From NCBI GenBank assembly GCA_963824195.1, contig CAWGOJ010000008.1, positions 1 through 64,000 on the forward strand: 64,000 nt of DNA, in the 5' to 3' direction. This document shows, piece by piece, positions 17,099-26,892 of this stretch. Below the pieces are notes generated by a model that did no database searches, had not been told where the DNA came from, and worked only from the letters and a program-made list of their open reading frames with translations. Each line of letters starts with the position of its first letter. Within the stretch, counting starts at the first letter, position 1. This DNA comes from Bog-473 sp963824195. Lineage in GTDB: Bacteria > Actinomycetota > Acidimicrobiia > Acidimicrobiales > RAAP-2. The translations under genes were made by a program, and so were the position numbers.

Positions 17099-18214
17099 TC
17101 AGATCCCGATGCGCTGTGCCAGCAGCTCGCGGTGGTAGGAGGGATCGCCGAGGAGCAACTCGGAGGACTTGGCCCGCTTGAAGTAGAGGTGGGCGGGGTG
17201 CTCCCAGGTGAAGCCGATGCCACCGTGGATCTGGATGTTCTCCGCCGCGGCGTGGAAGTAGGCCTCCGAGCAGTACGACTTGGCCAGGCTGGCCACCACC
17301 GGCAGCTCGTCGGAGTCCTCGGCGGCGGCCCAGGCGGCGTAGTAGGCGGCCGATTTGGCCGACTCCACCTCGAGCAGCATGTCGGCGCACTTGTGCTTGA
17401 TCGCCTGGAAGCTGCCGATGGGACGACCGAACTGAATGCGCGTCTTGGCGTACTCGACCGATGCGTCGAGCACGCGCTGCGCGCCGCCCACCTGCTCGGC
17501 GGCCAGCGCCACCGCTGCGAGGTCGAGCGTCTTGGAAAGGCCCGGCTCGGCGCCTCCGTCGACCCCGATGAGCACGGCTGGTGTCGAGGCGAACTCCAGG
17601 CGGGCCTGCTTGCGGGTCTGGTCCATCGTCGGCAGCGGCGTGCGGGTCAGCCCGGCGGCGTCACCGTCGACGGCGAAGAGGGACACGCCCGCCGCCGTGC
17701 GGGCGGCGACGATGATCAGGTTGGCGACGTGCCCGTCAATGACGAACATCTTGTGGCCGTTGAGCTCCCAGCCGTCACCCTTCTTGGTGGCCGCGCACTC
17801 GATTCCGCTGAAGTCCCACTTCCCGTTGTCCTCGGTGATGGCGAGCGTGGCGATCGTCTCGCCCGACGCGATCCCCGGCAGGTAGCTCTTCTTGGCCTCG
17901 TCGTCGCCCGAGGTGAGCAGCGCGTTGGCCCCGAGCGCGACGGAGGAGAAGAACGGCGCGCACAGCAGCGCGGCGCCCATCTCCTCGAGCACGACGAGCA
18001 GCTCCACGTACGTGAAGCCCGAGCCACCGAACTCCTCGGGGATGGTGAGCGACTGCAGGCCCAGCTGGTCGGCCATCTGGGTCCACACCGCGGGGTCGTA
18101 ACCCTCGGTGGTGTCCATCAGGCGGCGCACCTCGGTCTCGGGCGACTTCTCGGCCAGGAACCGGCGCACGGCCGTGCGCAACTCCTCCTGCTCGTCACTG
18201 AAGGCGAAATTCAT
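17099..18214 (-). CDS. Acyl-CoA dehydrogenase
   Basis: FAD-dependent acyl-CoA dehydrogenase, 371 residues. The N-terminal helical domain starts MNFAFSDEQEELRTAVRRFL, the middle beta domain has ATLAITEDNGKWDF and the C-terminal helical domain ends with IQIHGGIGFTWEHPAHLYFKRA. This C-terminus, with WEHPAHLY instead of the usual YEGT, is typical of actinobacterial FadE proteins that often work as heteromeric pairs in steroid side-chain degradation. Only this one subunit is seen here. The substrate cannot be assigned. It is followed directly by the hydrolase-fold gene at 17097. Confidence 0.9.
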   Translation of the reverse strand: MNFAFSDEQEELRTAVRRFLAEKSPETEVRRLMDTTEGYDPAVWTQMADQLGLQSLTIPEEFGGSGFTYVELLVVLEEMGAALLCAPFFSSVALGANALLTSGDDEAKKSYLPGIASGETIATLAITEDNGKWDFSGIECAATKKGDGWELNGHKMFVIDGHVANLIIVAARTAAGVSLFAVDGDAAGLTRTPLPTMDQTRKQARLEFASTPAVLIGVDGGAEPGLSKTLDLAAVALAAEQVGGAQRVLDASVEYAKTRIQFGRPIGSFQAIKHKCADMLLEVESAKSAAYYAAWAAAEDSDELPVVASLAKSYCSEAYFHAAAENIQIHGGIGFTWEHPAHLYFKRAKSSELLLGDPSYHRELLAQRIGI

Positions 18215-18338
18215 GCCAAGGCTCCTCTGCCTTTCCCCCCGGCAGCCCAGCCGGCGGTGTTACTTGCTGACATGCGGTGTCTACCAGACCAGAGGCCTCG
18301 GCGACCACAAGCTCTGCCGGCTGTGCCACGCTGGGGTC

Positions 18339-18956
18339 ATGGGACAGCTGGAGAAAATCTGGAGTGACGCGGTGGCCGAGGTCCACCAGATCGTGGTGGG
18401 CCCGATGGACAACAACGTGTACATCCTCCGTTGCCGCCGCACGGGGGACGCCATGCTGGTGGACGCGGCCAACGAGCACGAGGCCCTCCTCGAGATCTGC
18501 CAGCAGCTGGGTGTGACCCAGGTGGTCGAGACCCACGGGCACTGGGACCACATCCAGGCCGTGCCCGCCGTGCGCGATGCTGGCATCTCGGTGGCCGTGA
18601 CCAGCGCCGACGCGGGCATGCTACCCAGTTACGACCTCATCCTGGACGACGACGAGACGCTCAGCGTCGGCGACCTGCGCATCAAGACCCTCGCCACGCC
18701 GGGCCACACGCCGGGCTCCATCTGCTTCACCGTTGAGGGCACGAACCTGCTGTTCACCGGCGACACGCTCTTTCCGGGCGGCCCGGGCAATACCTCGTTC
18801 GAGGGCGGCGACTTCCCCACCATCATTGAGTCCATAGACCGCCGGATCTTCGCCCGCTTCGATCCCAACACCCTCGTCCTGCCCGGCCACGGCACCTCTA
18901 CCACCGTAGGGAACGAGTCCCCCCACCTCGAAGAATGGGTGGACCGGGGCTGGTGA
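18339..18956 (+). CDS. MBL-fold hydrolase, glyoxalase II-like
   Basis: A 205-residue metallo-beta-lactamase-fold protein starting at ATG 18339 with MGQLEKIWSD. Metal ligands are visible: HGHWDH near residue 66, the His in ATPGHTPGSICF, Asp in FTGDTLFPGG and His in VLPGHG. This set fits the hydroxyacylglutathione hydrolase-like branch that binds two metals. Many actinobacterial members act on thioesters or persulfides, but the substrate here is unknown. It is divergent from the FadE gene. Confidence 0.9.
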   Translation: MGQLEKIWSDAVAEVHQIVVGPMDNNVYILRCRRTGDAMLVDAANEHEALLEICQQLGVTQVVETHGHWDHIQAVPAVRDAGISVAVTSADAGMLPSYDLILDDDETLSVGDLRIKTLATPGHTPGSICFTVEGTNLLFTGDTLFPGGPGNTSFEGGDFPTIIESIDRRIFARFDPNTLVLPGHGTSTTVGNESPHLEEWVDRGW

Positions 18957-19000
18957 GGGCCGCCGCAGGAAGGTCCGGTGGGGCGGGTGCTGCGGTCTGT

Positions 19001-19027
19001 TCCGGAAATCTGACTAAAACGGTAAGC
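19001..19027 (+). promoter_or_regulatory. AT-rich motif upstream of sufC-sufS-sufU
   Basis: An unusually AT-rich patch in GC-rich surroundings, TCCGGAAATCTGACTAAAAC followed by GGTAAGC, ends 9 bases before the sufC start. A similar run, CCGGAAACTATAAACCGATA, lies at 23843-23862 upstream of the second sufC. It could be the promoter or an Rrf2/SufR-type operator. This is a visual resemblance only. Confidence 0.3.
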
Positions 19028-19035
19028 TTTTAGAG

Positions 19036-19781
<746 letters not shown>

Positions 19782-19785
<4 letters not shown>

Positions 19786-21038
19786 CGCCCCCCGCCGGCA
19801 CCGCGCCGCTGAACGTCGAGGCCTTGCGCAAGGACTTCCCCCTCCTGACGCGCATCGTCAACGACCACCCGATCGTGTATCTCGACTCCGCCTCCTCCGC
19901 GCTCCAGCCCCAGTCTGTGATCGGCGCCATGACGCGCTACTACGAAACGACGCACGCCAACGTCCACCGCGGCGTCTACGCCACCGCCGAGGAGTCCACC
20001 GCGCTGTACGAGCGGGCCCGGGTGGTGACGGGACGCTTCATCGGCGCGCCGGATCCCGCCCACGAAGTGGTGTTCACCAAGAACACGACCGAGTCCCTCA
20101 ACCTCGTGGCCCACTCCTGGGGCCGCGCCAACCTGCGGGCTGGCGATGCCATCCTCCTCACCGAGATGGAGCACCACGCCAACATCGTCCCCTGGATGAT
20201 CCTCTCCGAGGAGGTCGGCGGCCTCGACATCCGCTACATCCCGATCGACGCAGACGGGCGCCTCGTGCTCGACGACCTCGACACGCTCATCGACGGCGTC
20301 AAGGTCGTCGGCATCTCGACCATGTCCAACGTGCTCGGCACCATCAACCCGGTGTCCCACATTGCCGAGGTCGCGCACCGCGCCGGCGCGCTCGTGGTCG
20401 CCGACGGCGCGCAGCTCGTCCCGCACGCGCCAGTCGACGTCACGGCGCTCGGCATCGACTTCATCGCCTTCTCGGCGCACAAGATGATGGGTCCCACGGG
20501 AATCGGCGTGCTGTGGGGCCGCGCCGAGTTGCTCGACGCCATGGCGCCCTTCCTTGGTGGCGGCGGGATGATCCTCGACGTCAAGCTTGACTCCTTCCGG
20601 CCGGCGCCGCCGCCGGCCCGCTTCGAGGCCGGGACCCCGCCGATCGCCGAGGCGGTTGGGCTGACCGCGGCGATCGAGTACCTGAGCGACATCGGAATGG
20701 ACCGCATCCGGGCCCACGAGCTAGCGCTGACGAACCACACGCTGGCACGCCTCGACGAGAAGCTGGGAACCGACTGCCGGGTCTTCGGGCCGCCGGCGGG
20801 CGACGACCGTGGCGGTGTGCTGTCACTCGCCTACCGGGACGTGCACGCGCACGACCTCGCCCAGGTGCTCGACCAGTTCGGCGTCTGCGTGCGGCCGGGC
20901 CACCACTGCGCCAAGCCCCTCATGCGCAAGCTGGGTGTCCAGGCCACGGCACGGGCGTCGTTGTCCCTGTTCAGCGACGAGCACGACATCGAGGTGCTGA
21001 TCGAAGGATTGCTGGAAGCCGGTAGGTTGTTCGGCTGA
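19782..21038 (+). CDS. sufS: Cysteine desulfurase SufS
   Basis: PLP enzyme taking sulfur from cysteine for Fe-S cluster assembly, 418 residues. ATG 19782 overlaps the sufC stop (ATGA). The PLP lysine is about K234 in FSAHKMMGPTG. The catalytic cysteine, about C376, is in VRPGHHCAKPLM, the short class II active loop. The TEMEHHAN motif is also present. It is followed with one-base overlap by sufU, the zinc protein that accepts sulfur from class II SufS, so the three genes form a functional unit. Confidence 0.97.
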
Positions 21039-21523
21039 TGGCCGACCTCGAAGAGTTGTACCGCGAGATCATCCTCGATCACTACCGCTCGCCGAGGAAC
21101 CGTGGCGAGCTGGACTCGCCCCCTGCGCACCGTGTGGAGGGCTTCAACCCGCTGTGCGGGGACGAGGTCGTGGTCTCCATGGTCGTGGAGAACGGCACGC
21201 TCGCCGACCTCAAGATCGCCGGCTCCGGCTGCTCCATCAGCCAGTCCTCGGCTTCGCTCATGTCGGCCGCTGTCAAGGGCAAGCCGGTCGGCGAGGTGCG
21301 CCAGCTCATCAGCACCTTCAAGGGCATGATGACGATCCACGAGGCCTCCCTGGAGCACGACGGGGACGGGGCCGACGAGCCCGAGGAGATCAACCTCGAC
21401 AAGCTCGGCGAGCTGGCGGCGTTGCAGGGCGTCGTGAAGTTCCCGGTGCGCATCAAGTGCGCGACCCTCAGCTGGAACGCCCTCGCCCAGGGCCTCGACG
21501 AGGTGGCCGCCGAGGCCTCCTGA
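21038..21523 (+). CDS. sufU: SufU zinc-dependent sulfurtransferase
   Basis: A 161-residue SufU, which swaps a zinc ligand to accept persulfide from SufS. The zinc ligands are all present: Cys and Asp in FNPLCGDEVVVS, Cys in GSGCSISQSSASLM and Cys in RIKCATLSWNAL. The insertion between the second and third cysteine, longer than in IscU, identifies SufU. ATG 21038 uses the last base of the sufS stop codon. Confidence 0.96.
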   Translation: MADLEELYREIILDHYRSPRNRGELDSPPAHRVEGFNPLCGDEVVVSMVVENGTLADLKIAGSGCSISQSSASLMSAAVKGKPVGEVRQLISTFKGMMTIHEASLEHDGDGADEPEEINLDKLGELAALQGVVKFPVRIKCATLSWNALAQGLDEVAAEAS

Positions 21524-21569
21524 ACGGTGGCGGCCCGCCGCCCCGTGGATCGGCGAGGAAGCGCTCGGG

Positions 21570-22949
21570 CTAGGCGGGGCTGCAGGTGGTCGGGTTGAAC
21601 GACGGCGGCGGTGCGGTGGTCAAGGTGGTGCCGGCGCCCGCCGCAGGGGTGGCCGGGCTGGCCGCGGCAGCCGTCGTGGGGGTGATGGTGGGCGGTGGGT
21701 TGGGGTTGCCGGCCGCGTCGGGGGGCGGGTTCGTCGGCGTCACCAGGCTGGAGCCGAAAATGCTGACCAGCATCTGCTGGGCCGGCGGCTGGTCCACCGT
21801 CAACACGTCGCCCAGGTTGCCGAACCCGTTGGCCGCGACCGTGGGCAGGGTCAGCCCCCCCAGGTTGGCCGGGTCGAACGAGTGGTAGGTGAGGGCGAGC
21901 CCGATCAGCTGGTTGAAGCCGAAGCCGTCGTCGATCTGGATACCCTCGTGGATGGAGCCGATGAACGAGTTGACGGTGAGCGGGTTCACCTTCGACTTGG
22001 CCGCGCTCATCAGGGCCTTGATGAAGACGTCTTGGCGCTGGATCCGACCGAAGTCGCTCGTCCCGTCGTACTGCCAGTAGCCGTTGGCGTAGTACTCGTA
22101 GTGACGCGCCCGTGCCACGGCCAGCGCCTGGGCGCCGTTGAGCAACTGGCAACCGGGGGTCGTGATGTCGAGGCCCGAGTACGCGTCCTTGGCCGGGTAC
22201 GGGAAGTCGAGGTAGATGCCGCCGAGCGCGTTGACGGCGTCCTGGAAGCCCGAGAAGTCGACCTGAACGACGTGGTTGATCGGGATGCCGAAGTTGGCCG
22301 TGATCGTCTTCACCAGCTGGTTGGCGCCCGAGTTGTAGGAGGAGTTGATCCGGTTATAGGTGCCGTACTGGGAGGAGTCGGGCGGGAGCATGGAGACGAC
22401 CGTGTCGCGCGGGATCGACACGATCTGGATCTGCTTGGTCGACGGCGTCACCCGCCACAGCTGCACCACGTCGCTGCGCTGCCCCGTGACCACCGACGCC
22501 GATCCGAACGCCTGTGCCGCCTGGCTCGACTCGCCGACGCGGCTGTCCGAGCCGATGACCAGGAGGGTGAACGGCCCCCCGCTCTGCGCGGCCACTTCGG
22601 CGCTGATGTGGATCTTGCTGATCTGGTTGTAGCGGTACCACAGGTAGGCGTACCCGCCGCCGACGGCGGCCACCAGGATCACGACCACCGCCAGCAGCGC
22701 CACCACCGTCTTCTTCGCGACGCTCCACTTCGGCTTCCCGCTGCGCCGCACCCCGCTGCGCTTGGCGCTCGACGCATCGACGCGGGCGCCGAGGGCCCGC
22801 AACCCGGACTCGTTTGCCACGCTCCCAGCGTTGGACCCGCTGTGCATCTGGCGTCCGAGCGCGGCCAGTCCCTCCTGGTTCGCGGGCTTGCCGCGCTGTC
22901 GTCGGGATGAGCGATCCGACCCGTCGCCCGTTGGACGACCGTTCGCCAT
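21570..22949 (-). CDS. LytR-CpsA-Psr (LCP) cell wall ligase
   Basis: A 459-residue type II membrane protein. A basic cytoplasmic region of about 75 residues is followed by one membrane helix (VVALLAVVVILVAAVGGGYAY). The extracytoplasmic LCP domain follows, with LLVIGSDSRVG, QRSDVVQLWRV, IVSIPRDTVV and RINSSY, the Asp and Arg residues that bind polyprenyl-pyrophosphate substrates. The last 70 residues are Pro/Thr/Ala-rich. LCP enzymes attach arabinogalactan or other glycopolymers to peptidoglycan. It lies between the two suf blocks with no evident link to them. Confidence 0.9.
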   Translation of the reverse strand: MANGRPTGDGSDRSSRRQRGKPANQEGLAALGRQMHSGSNAGSVANESGLRALGARVDASSAKRSGVRRSGKPKWSVAKKTVVALLAVVVILVAAVGGGYAYLWYRYNQISKIHISAEVAAQSGGPFTLLVIGSDSRVGESSQAAQAFGSASVVTGQRSDVVQLWRVTPSTKQIQIVSIPRDTVVSMLPPDSSQYGTYNRINSSYNSGANQLVKTITANFGIPINHVVQVDFSGFQDAVNALGGIYLDFPYPAKDAYSGLDITTPGCQLLNGAQALAVARARHYEYYANGYWQYDGTSDFGRIQRQDVFIKALMSAAKSKVNPLTVNSFIGSIHEGIQIDDGFGFNQLIGLALTYHSFDPANLGGLTLPTVAANGFGNLGDVLTVDQPPAQQMLVSIFGSSLVTPTNPPPDAAGNPNPPPTITPTTAAAASPATPAAGAGTTLTTAPPPSFNPTTCSPA

Positions 22950-23027
22950 GGCGAGCTACGGTACCAAGCGGGGTCATGAGATTGGCGGCAGGTGGGGCGC
23001 AGCCGGCCAACGCGTGGTCGCCTGCGG

Positions 23028-23774
23028 TCAGGGAGGGTCCTGGTAACCGATGTATCCGGTCCGCTCCAGCTGCAACGCCAGGTCTGCATCGCCCGTGGCA
23101 ACGATGCGCCCCTCCACCATGACGTGCACCAGGTCGGCCTCCAGCTGCACCAGGAACCGGTTGAAGTGCGTGATGGCGAGGATGCCCACGCCCCACTCGG
23201 TCGTGGCGCGCTGGAGCATGCGCGCCACCTCGCCGAGCGCGTCGACGTCGAGGCCCGAATCGACTTCGTCGAGGACGCAGATGGCGGGGCGGAGAACGCC
23301 GAGCTGGACCATCTCCGTCCGCTTCATTTCGCCGCCCGACAAGTCGACGTTGAGCGGACGGCGAAGGAGCTTCTGGTCGAGGCCGACCTCCTTCGCCTCG
23401 TCGATCATGCGGTCCGCCAGCGCGCCCGTCACGGGTACGGCGTCCCCCATCGTCGCCGCGGCCAGCAGTGAGTTGAGGCTCACGCCGGGAACCTCCACCG
23501 GATGCTGCAGTGCGAGGAAGAGCCCGGCGCGCGCCCGCTGCCACGCCGGCAGCCCGGTGAGCTCCTGCCCGTCCATGGTGATGGATCCCTGGGTCACCTC
23601 GGTGCCCGGCCGGCCCATGAGCGCGTGGGCGAGCGTGCTCTTGCCCGAGCCGTTCGGGCCCATGATCACGTGCACCTCGCCGCTGCGCACCGTGAGGTCG
23701 ATGCCGTGCAGCACCTCCCGCCCGCCGGCGGAGGCGTGCAGGTCCCGGACCTCGAAGACGTGCTCCGCGGTCAT
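23028..23774 (-). CDS. sufC: SUF Fe-S assembly ATPase SufC (copy 2)
   Basis: A second SufC, 248 residues. Walker A is GPNGSGKST, the signature is LSGGEMKRTEM, Walker B is VLDEVDSGLD and the H-loop ITHFNR. It follows sufD and the Rieske gene on the minus strand, which is the usual place of sufC in actinobacterial suf operons, so by synteny this is the scaffold ATPase. A 154-base gap after the Rieske gene contains an AT-rich patch (23843-23864) and may hold a promoter. Its sequence differs clearly from copy 1, so it is not a recent duplicate. Confidence 0.93.
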   Translation of the reverse strand: MTAEHVFEVRDLHASAGGREVLHGIDLTVRSGEVHVIMGPNGSGKSTLAHALMGRPGTEVTQGSITMDGQELTGLPAWQRARAGLFLALQHPVEVPGVSLNSLLAAATMGDAVPVTGALADRMIDEAKEVGLDQKLLRRPLNVDLSGGEMKRTEMVQLGVLRPAICVLDEVDSGLDVDALGEVARMLQRATTEWGVGILAITHFNRFLVQLEADLVHVMVEGRIVATGDADLALQLERTGYIGYQDPP

Positions 23775-23928
23775 GATCCTCGATTGGGGGACCGCAGGCG
23801 CATCCCGGGTCGTACTGGCGCGGGCAGGGCGGGGGGATGTCTCCGGAAACTATAAACCGATACGTTGAGAGGCTGCGGGGACAGCGCCCGTGCCGGCGTT
23901 GCTCTCGTCCGTCCGGTCGCGGACGACG

Positions 23929-24246
23929 TCACGGCAGCACCACCGACACGGTGCAGCCGTCGACCTCGACGCCGTAGACGTCAACGGGCTGGGTCGCCGG
24001 CAGCGAGCAGGGCTCACCGGTCACCAGGTCGAAGGTGCTGCCGTGCCGGGGGCACTCGATTTGGCACTCGTCGGCCCACACCTCGCCCTCGGACAGCGAG
24101 TAGTCCTCGTGGCTGCACTCGTCGTCGACGGCGAAGAACGCGTCTCCGATCCGCACCAGCGCGATCCGGTGCCCGTCCACGTCGAACCGCCTGGCCTCAC
24201 CCGACGCCAGCTCGTCCGTCGTGCAGAGCGCCACCGTCTCAGACAC
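23929..24246 (-). CDS. Rieske-type ferredoxin of the suf operon
   Basis: A 105-residue Rieske [2Fe-2S] protein. Cluster ligands are Cys-x-His in DECSHEDYSL and Cys-x2-His in CPRHGSTFD. It resembles the ferredoxin subunit of non-haem iron oxygenases, which is a standard member of actinobacterial suf operons between sufD and sufC. Its role there is thought to be electron supply. The ATG overlaps the sufD end by 8 bases. Confidence 0.93.
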   Translation of the reverse strand: MSETVALCTTDELASGEARRFDVDGHRIALVRIGDAFFAVDDECSHEDYSLSEGEVWADECQIECPRHGSTFDLVTGEPCSLPATQPVDVYGVEVDGCTVSVVLP

Positions 24247-25534
24247 CGGCGGCCACCCGCCGGCCCCCGAGCGCGACGTCGAGACGGTCGTGCACCTCTC
24301 GCTCGAGGAGCGGAGTCACCTCGGGGATGGGCCCCCGGTCGATGATGGCGTCGAAGAAGCCCCGCACGATGAGGCCCTCAGCCACCTCGGGCGCCACGCC
24401 CCGCGACTCGATGTAGTAGCGCTGGTCCTCGTCGATCGGGCCGACCGTCGATGCGTGGGAGCACTTGACGTCGTTCTCGAGGATGTCGAGGTTGGGCACC
24501 GAGTCGGCGTGCGCGCCCTCGTCGAGGACGAGGTTGTGGTTGGTCTGGCGGGCGTCGCTGCGGACCGCGCCGCGGTGCACCCGTATCAGCCCGCTGTAGA
24601 CCGAGCGCGACCGGTCGGCGACGGCACCCTGGCACAGCAGCTCGCTGGTGGTCCGCGGGGCCGCGTGGTCCTGGAGCGTCCGGATGTCGTGCACCTGGGA
24701 CCCGTCGCCGAGGTAGGCCGACAGGATTTCGCTGCGGGCGTCCTTGCCCTCGACCGAGACGTCGGCCCGCACCCGGTCGTAGGAACCCCCGAGGCCGACC
24801 GTGAAGGTGCGCACCGACGACCCGGCCTCACCGCGCGCGGCCAGGCGGGCGATTGACCACGCCGCGTCGCCGAGGATCTGCAGCGACACGTACGAGAGCG
24901 ATGCGCCCCCGGCCGCCGATAGCTCGGTGACCGGCACGACCAGCGAGCGGCTCGGCCCTGGCGCTCCGGCGAAGACCTCGACGACCGCCACCGTGGCGCC
25001 CTCGCCGGCGCGCACGCTGAGGCGGGGGAAGGTGGCGGCGCCCGCGTCGCACCAGTGGACCAGGAGCACGGGCCCGTCCACCGTCACGCCAGCCGGCACG
25101 TCAACGAACACGGGGTCCGGAGCGAACGCGTCGTTCAGGCGCACCAGTGCGTCACCGCCGCGCTGCACCGACCCCAGCATGTCGGGCGACCCCGCCACGT
25201 CCTCGGCCCGCCCGAAGCAGAGACCGGCGCCAGTGGGGCCGGCGGCCACGAAGGTGCCGGCGCGCCCGTTGTGCGCGAGGACGCTGCCCGCCACGGAGCC
25301 CAACGCCGCTTCGACGGCCGCTTGAAGCTCCTCGCCTGCCGGCGCCAGCCCGTCGGGGAGCTCCGGCGCGAACTCGTCGAGGGCGAGGCGATCGATCGGC
25401 GAGTAGCGCCAGACCTCTTCGCTGTCCGAGGGCAGCGGGGTCGACGCGAAGGCCTCGTAGCCGGCGGCCCGCCGGTCATGGAGCCAGCCTGGTCCCGCCA
25501 ACCTCGCGGATGCCTCGGCGTTGAACGTGTGCAG
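24239..25534 (-). CDS. sufD: SUF scaffold protein SufD
   Basis: SufD, partner of SufB and SufC in the scaffold complex, about 431 residues. The beta-helix core ends with the family C-terminus: TNHNLVLDEGAHADSVPNL, DVKCSHASTVGPIDEDQRYY and the SRGV segment. The likely start is a CTG at 25534 (LHTFNAEASARLAGPGWL), which fits where homologues begin. The frame is open further upstream, but that part is the reverse of the neighbouring crotonase gene and lacks conservation. It overlaps the Rieske gene by 8 bases. The 88 bases to the divergent crotonase start must hold both promoters. Confidence 0.92.
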   Translation of the reverse strand: MHTFNAEASARLAGPGWLHDRRAAGYEAFASTPLPSDSEEVWRYSPIDRLALDEFAPELPDGLAPAGEELQAAVEAALGSVAGSVLAHNGRAGTFVAAGPTGAGLCFGRAEDVAGSPDMLGSVQRGGDALVRLNDAFAPDPVFVDVPAGVTVDGPVLLVHWCDAGAATFPRLSVRAGEGATVAVVEVFAGAPGPSRSLVVPVTELSAAGGASLSYVSLQILGDAAWSIARLAARGEAGSSVRTFTVGLGGSYDRVRADVSVEGKDARSEILSAYLGDGSQVHDIRTLQDHAAPRTTSELLCQGAVADRSRSVYSGLIRVHRGAVRSDARQTNHNLVLDEGAHADSVPNLDILENDVKCSHASTVGPIDEDQRYYIESRGVAPEVAEGLIVRGFFDAIIDRGPIPEVTPLLEREVHDRLDVALGGRRVAAGV

Positions 25535-25622
25535 GGTAGAACCTCTTTCGGAAGGCGAATGCGGCCCATGCACTCTAGTGGTCCCCACCTGGGTCCTCAT
25601 CAGGGCGATTAGCGTGGGTGGC

Positions 25623-26489
25623 ATGGAAGAGACCGCACGATTCGAGTCGCCGGTGCTCACGATTGAGCAGGACGAGCAGGTGGCGACCCTCTGGCTTGAC
25701 CGCCCCGAGGCACGCAACGCCATGGGCATCGACCTGTGGCGGGACCTGCCCCGGGCCATGGCCGCGCTGACCGGCGACACCACGGTGCGCGTCGTCGTCA
25801 TTGCCGCCAAGGGCCCGCACTTCTCCGTCGGGCTCGACCTCAAGACGATGGGGGGCCTGCTGGCGGGCGGCGGCGACACTTCCGCTGCCGCGGACGGGAG
25901 CACGTCGGCCGCCTCCATGGCCGCCCGAGCGCGTGGCGCCCGCACCGAGGTGCTCCGGCTGCAGGACTCCATCACTGCAGTGGCGCGCTGCCCCAAGCCC
26001 GTGATTGCCGCCGTCCACGGCTACTGCATCGGTGGCGGCGTGGACCTCATCGCCGCCTGCGACATCCGCCTCGCCTCTGCCGACGCCGTCTTCTCGGTCC
26101 GCGAGGCCAAGATGGCGATCGTCGCCGACCTCGGCAGCCTGCAGCGGCTGCCGGCGATCATCAGCGCCGGCCACGTGGCCGAGCTGGCCTTCACCGGGAA
26201 GGACATCAGCGCGGAGCGGGCCAAGGAGATCGGCCTGGTCAACGACGTGGCGGCCGACGCGGAGGGCGTGCTCAAGGCGGCCGGCTCGCTGGCGGCGGAG
26301 ATCGCCTCCAACTCCCCCATCGCGGTGCAGGGCACCAAGGCGGTCCTGGCGGCCAACGAGGGGCGAACGGTGGCCGAGGGGCTGGACTACGTCGCCACGT
26401 GGAACGCGGGGATGCTGGCCTCCGACGACCTCACCGAGGCTGTCGCGGCCTTCATGGAGAAGCGCACGCCCAAGTTCACCGGGCGCTGA
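25623..26489 (+). CDS. Crotonase, probable delta3,5-delta2,4-dienoyl-CoA isomerase
   Basis: A 288-residue enoyl-CoA hydratase/isomerase family protein. Oxyanion-hole segments are HFSVGLDL and GYCIGGGVDLI. The active-site helix reads REAKMAIVADLGSLQRLP. The Glu and the Asp eight residues later match the catalytic pair (E196, D204) of rat dienoyl-CoA isomerase ECH1, whose equivalent is EVDVGLAADVGTLQRLP. An isomerase of odd-position double bonds in beta-oxidation is therefore more likely than a simple hydratase. It sits alone between sufB and sufD on the opposite strand, splitting the suf cluster. Confidence 0.88.
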   Translation: MEETARFESPVLTIEQDEQVATLWLDRPEARNAMGIDLWRDLPRAMAALTGDTTVRVVVIAAKGPHFSVGLDLKTMGGLLAGGGDTSAAADGSTSAASMAARARGARTEVLRLQDSITAVARCPKPVIAAVHGYCIGGGVDLIAACDIRLASADAVFSVREAKMAIVADLGSLQRLPAIISAGHVAELAFTGKDISAERAKEIGLVNDVAADAEGVLKAAGSLAAEIASNSPIAVQGTKAVLAANEGRTVAEGLDYVATWNAGMLASDDLTEAVAAFMEKRTPKFTGR

Positions 26490-26499
26490 GGAGAGCGCC
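26482..26499 (+). terminator. Short GC hairpin at the crotonase stop codon
   Basis: GGCGCT and AGCGCC form a 6-bp stem around a six-base loop, spanning the TGA at 26487. The position between convergent genes (ends 26489 and 26509) fits a terminator, although there is no T-tract. Confidence 0.35.
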
Positions 26500-26508
26500 G
26501 GGAGCCGG

Positions 26509-26853
26509 TCAGCGTTTCCGGCGCCACCAGCGGTTGGCGGAGCGCTCCCGCCTGGCGTCCTCGGCCCGTACCTCCTCGAGCAGGTCAGGGGCGACCTCGT
26601 TGACAATGTCCTCGGCCGATCCGAGGAGCTCGGCCACCTCGGGCCCACCGCCCCCCGGCTCCTCCTCGATCGCGGGCTCGACCAAGCTGCCGTGCACCCA
26701 GCCCACGTCGGCCAGGCGCCGGTGGTACGACGGGCAGTTCTCCGGGCAGCGCCACGGGGCCTCGGGTGCGAGGTCGAGCACGCAGAAACGCGCCGCCTCG
26801 CCCGACGCGTAGGTCCGGCTCTGGAAGTGGGTGCACTCCTCGCGCATCGGCAC
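26509..26853 (-). CDS. Cysteine-rich conserved protein beside sufB
   Basis: A 114-residue protein with cysteines in the first third: ECTHFQSRTY, ARFCVLDLAPEAPWRCPENCPSYHRRL. The spacing (C-x16-C-x12-C-x3-C counted across these) suggests a zinc or Fe-S site. The C-terminal half is acidic and ends in a basic patch (RWWRRKR). It starts 40 bases after sufB on the same strand. I recall similar small proteins in actinobacteria next to sufB, but no function is known to me. The context suggests a role in, or a client of, Fe-S assembly. Confidence 0.75.
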   Translation of the reverse strand: MPMREECTHFQSRTYASGEAARFCVLDLAPEAPWRCPENCPSYHRRLADVGWVHGSLVEPAIEEEPGGGGPEVAELLGSAEDIVNEVAPDLLEEVRAEDARRERSANRWWRRKR

Positions 26854-26892
26854 GGTTCTATGGTGCCACGCTGCAGACAGGGTTGCGGGTCG

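Noticed and set aside
25530..25545. TAGAACCTCTTTC as a fourth KstR-like site
   Set aside because: Only one half-site matches; the second half (GTTCTA) is missing.
25535..25996. N-terminal extension of SufD
   Set aside because: Antisense to the crotonase gene and unlike SufD; homologues begin near the CTG at 25534.
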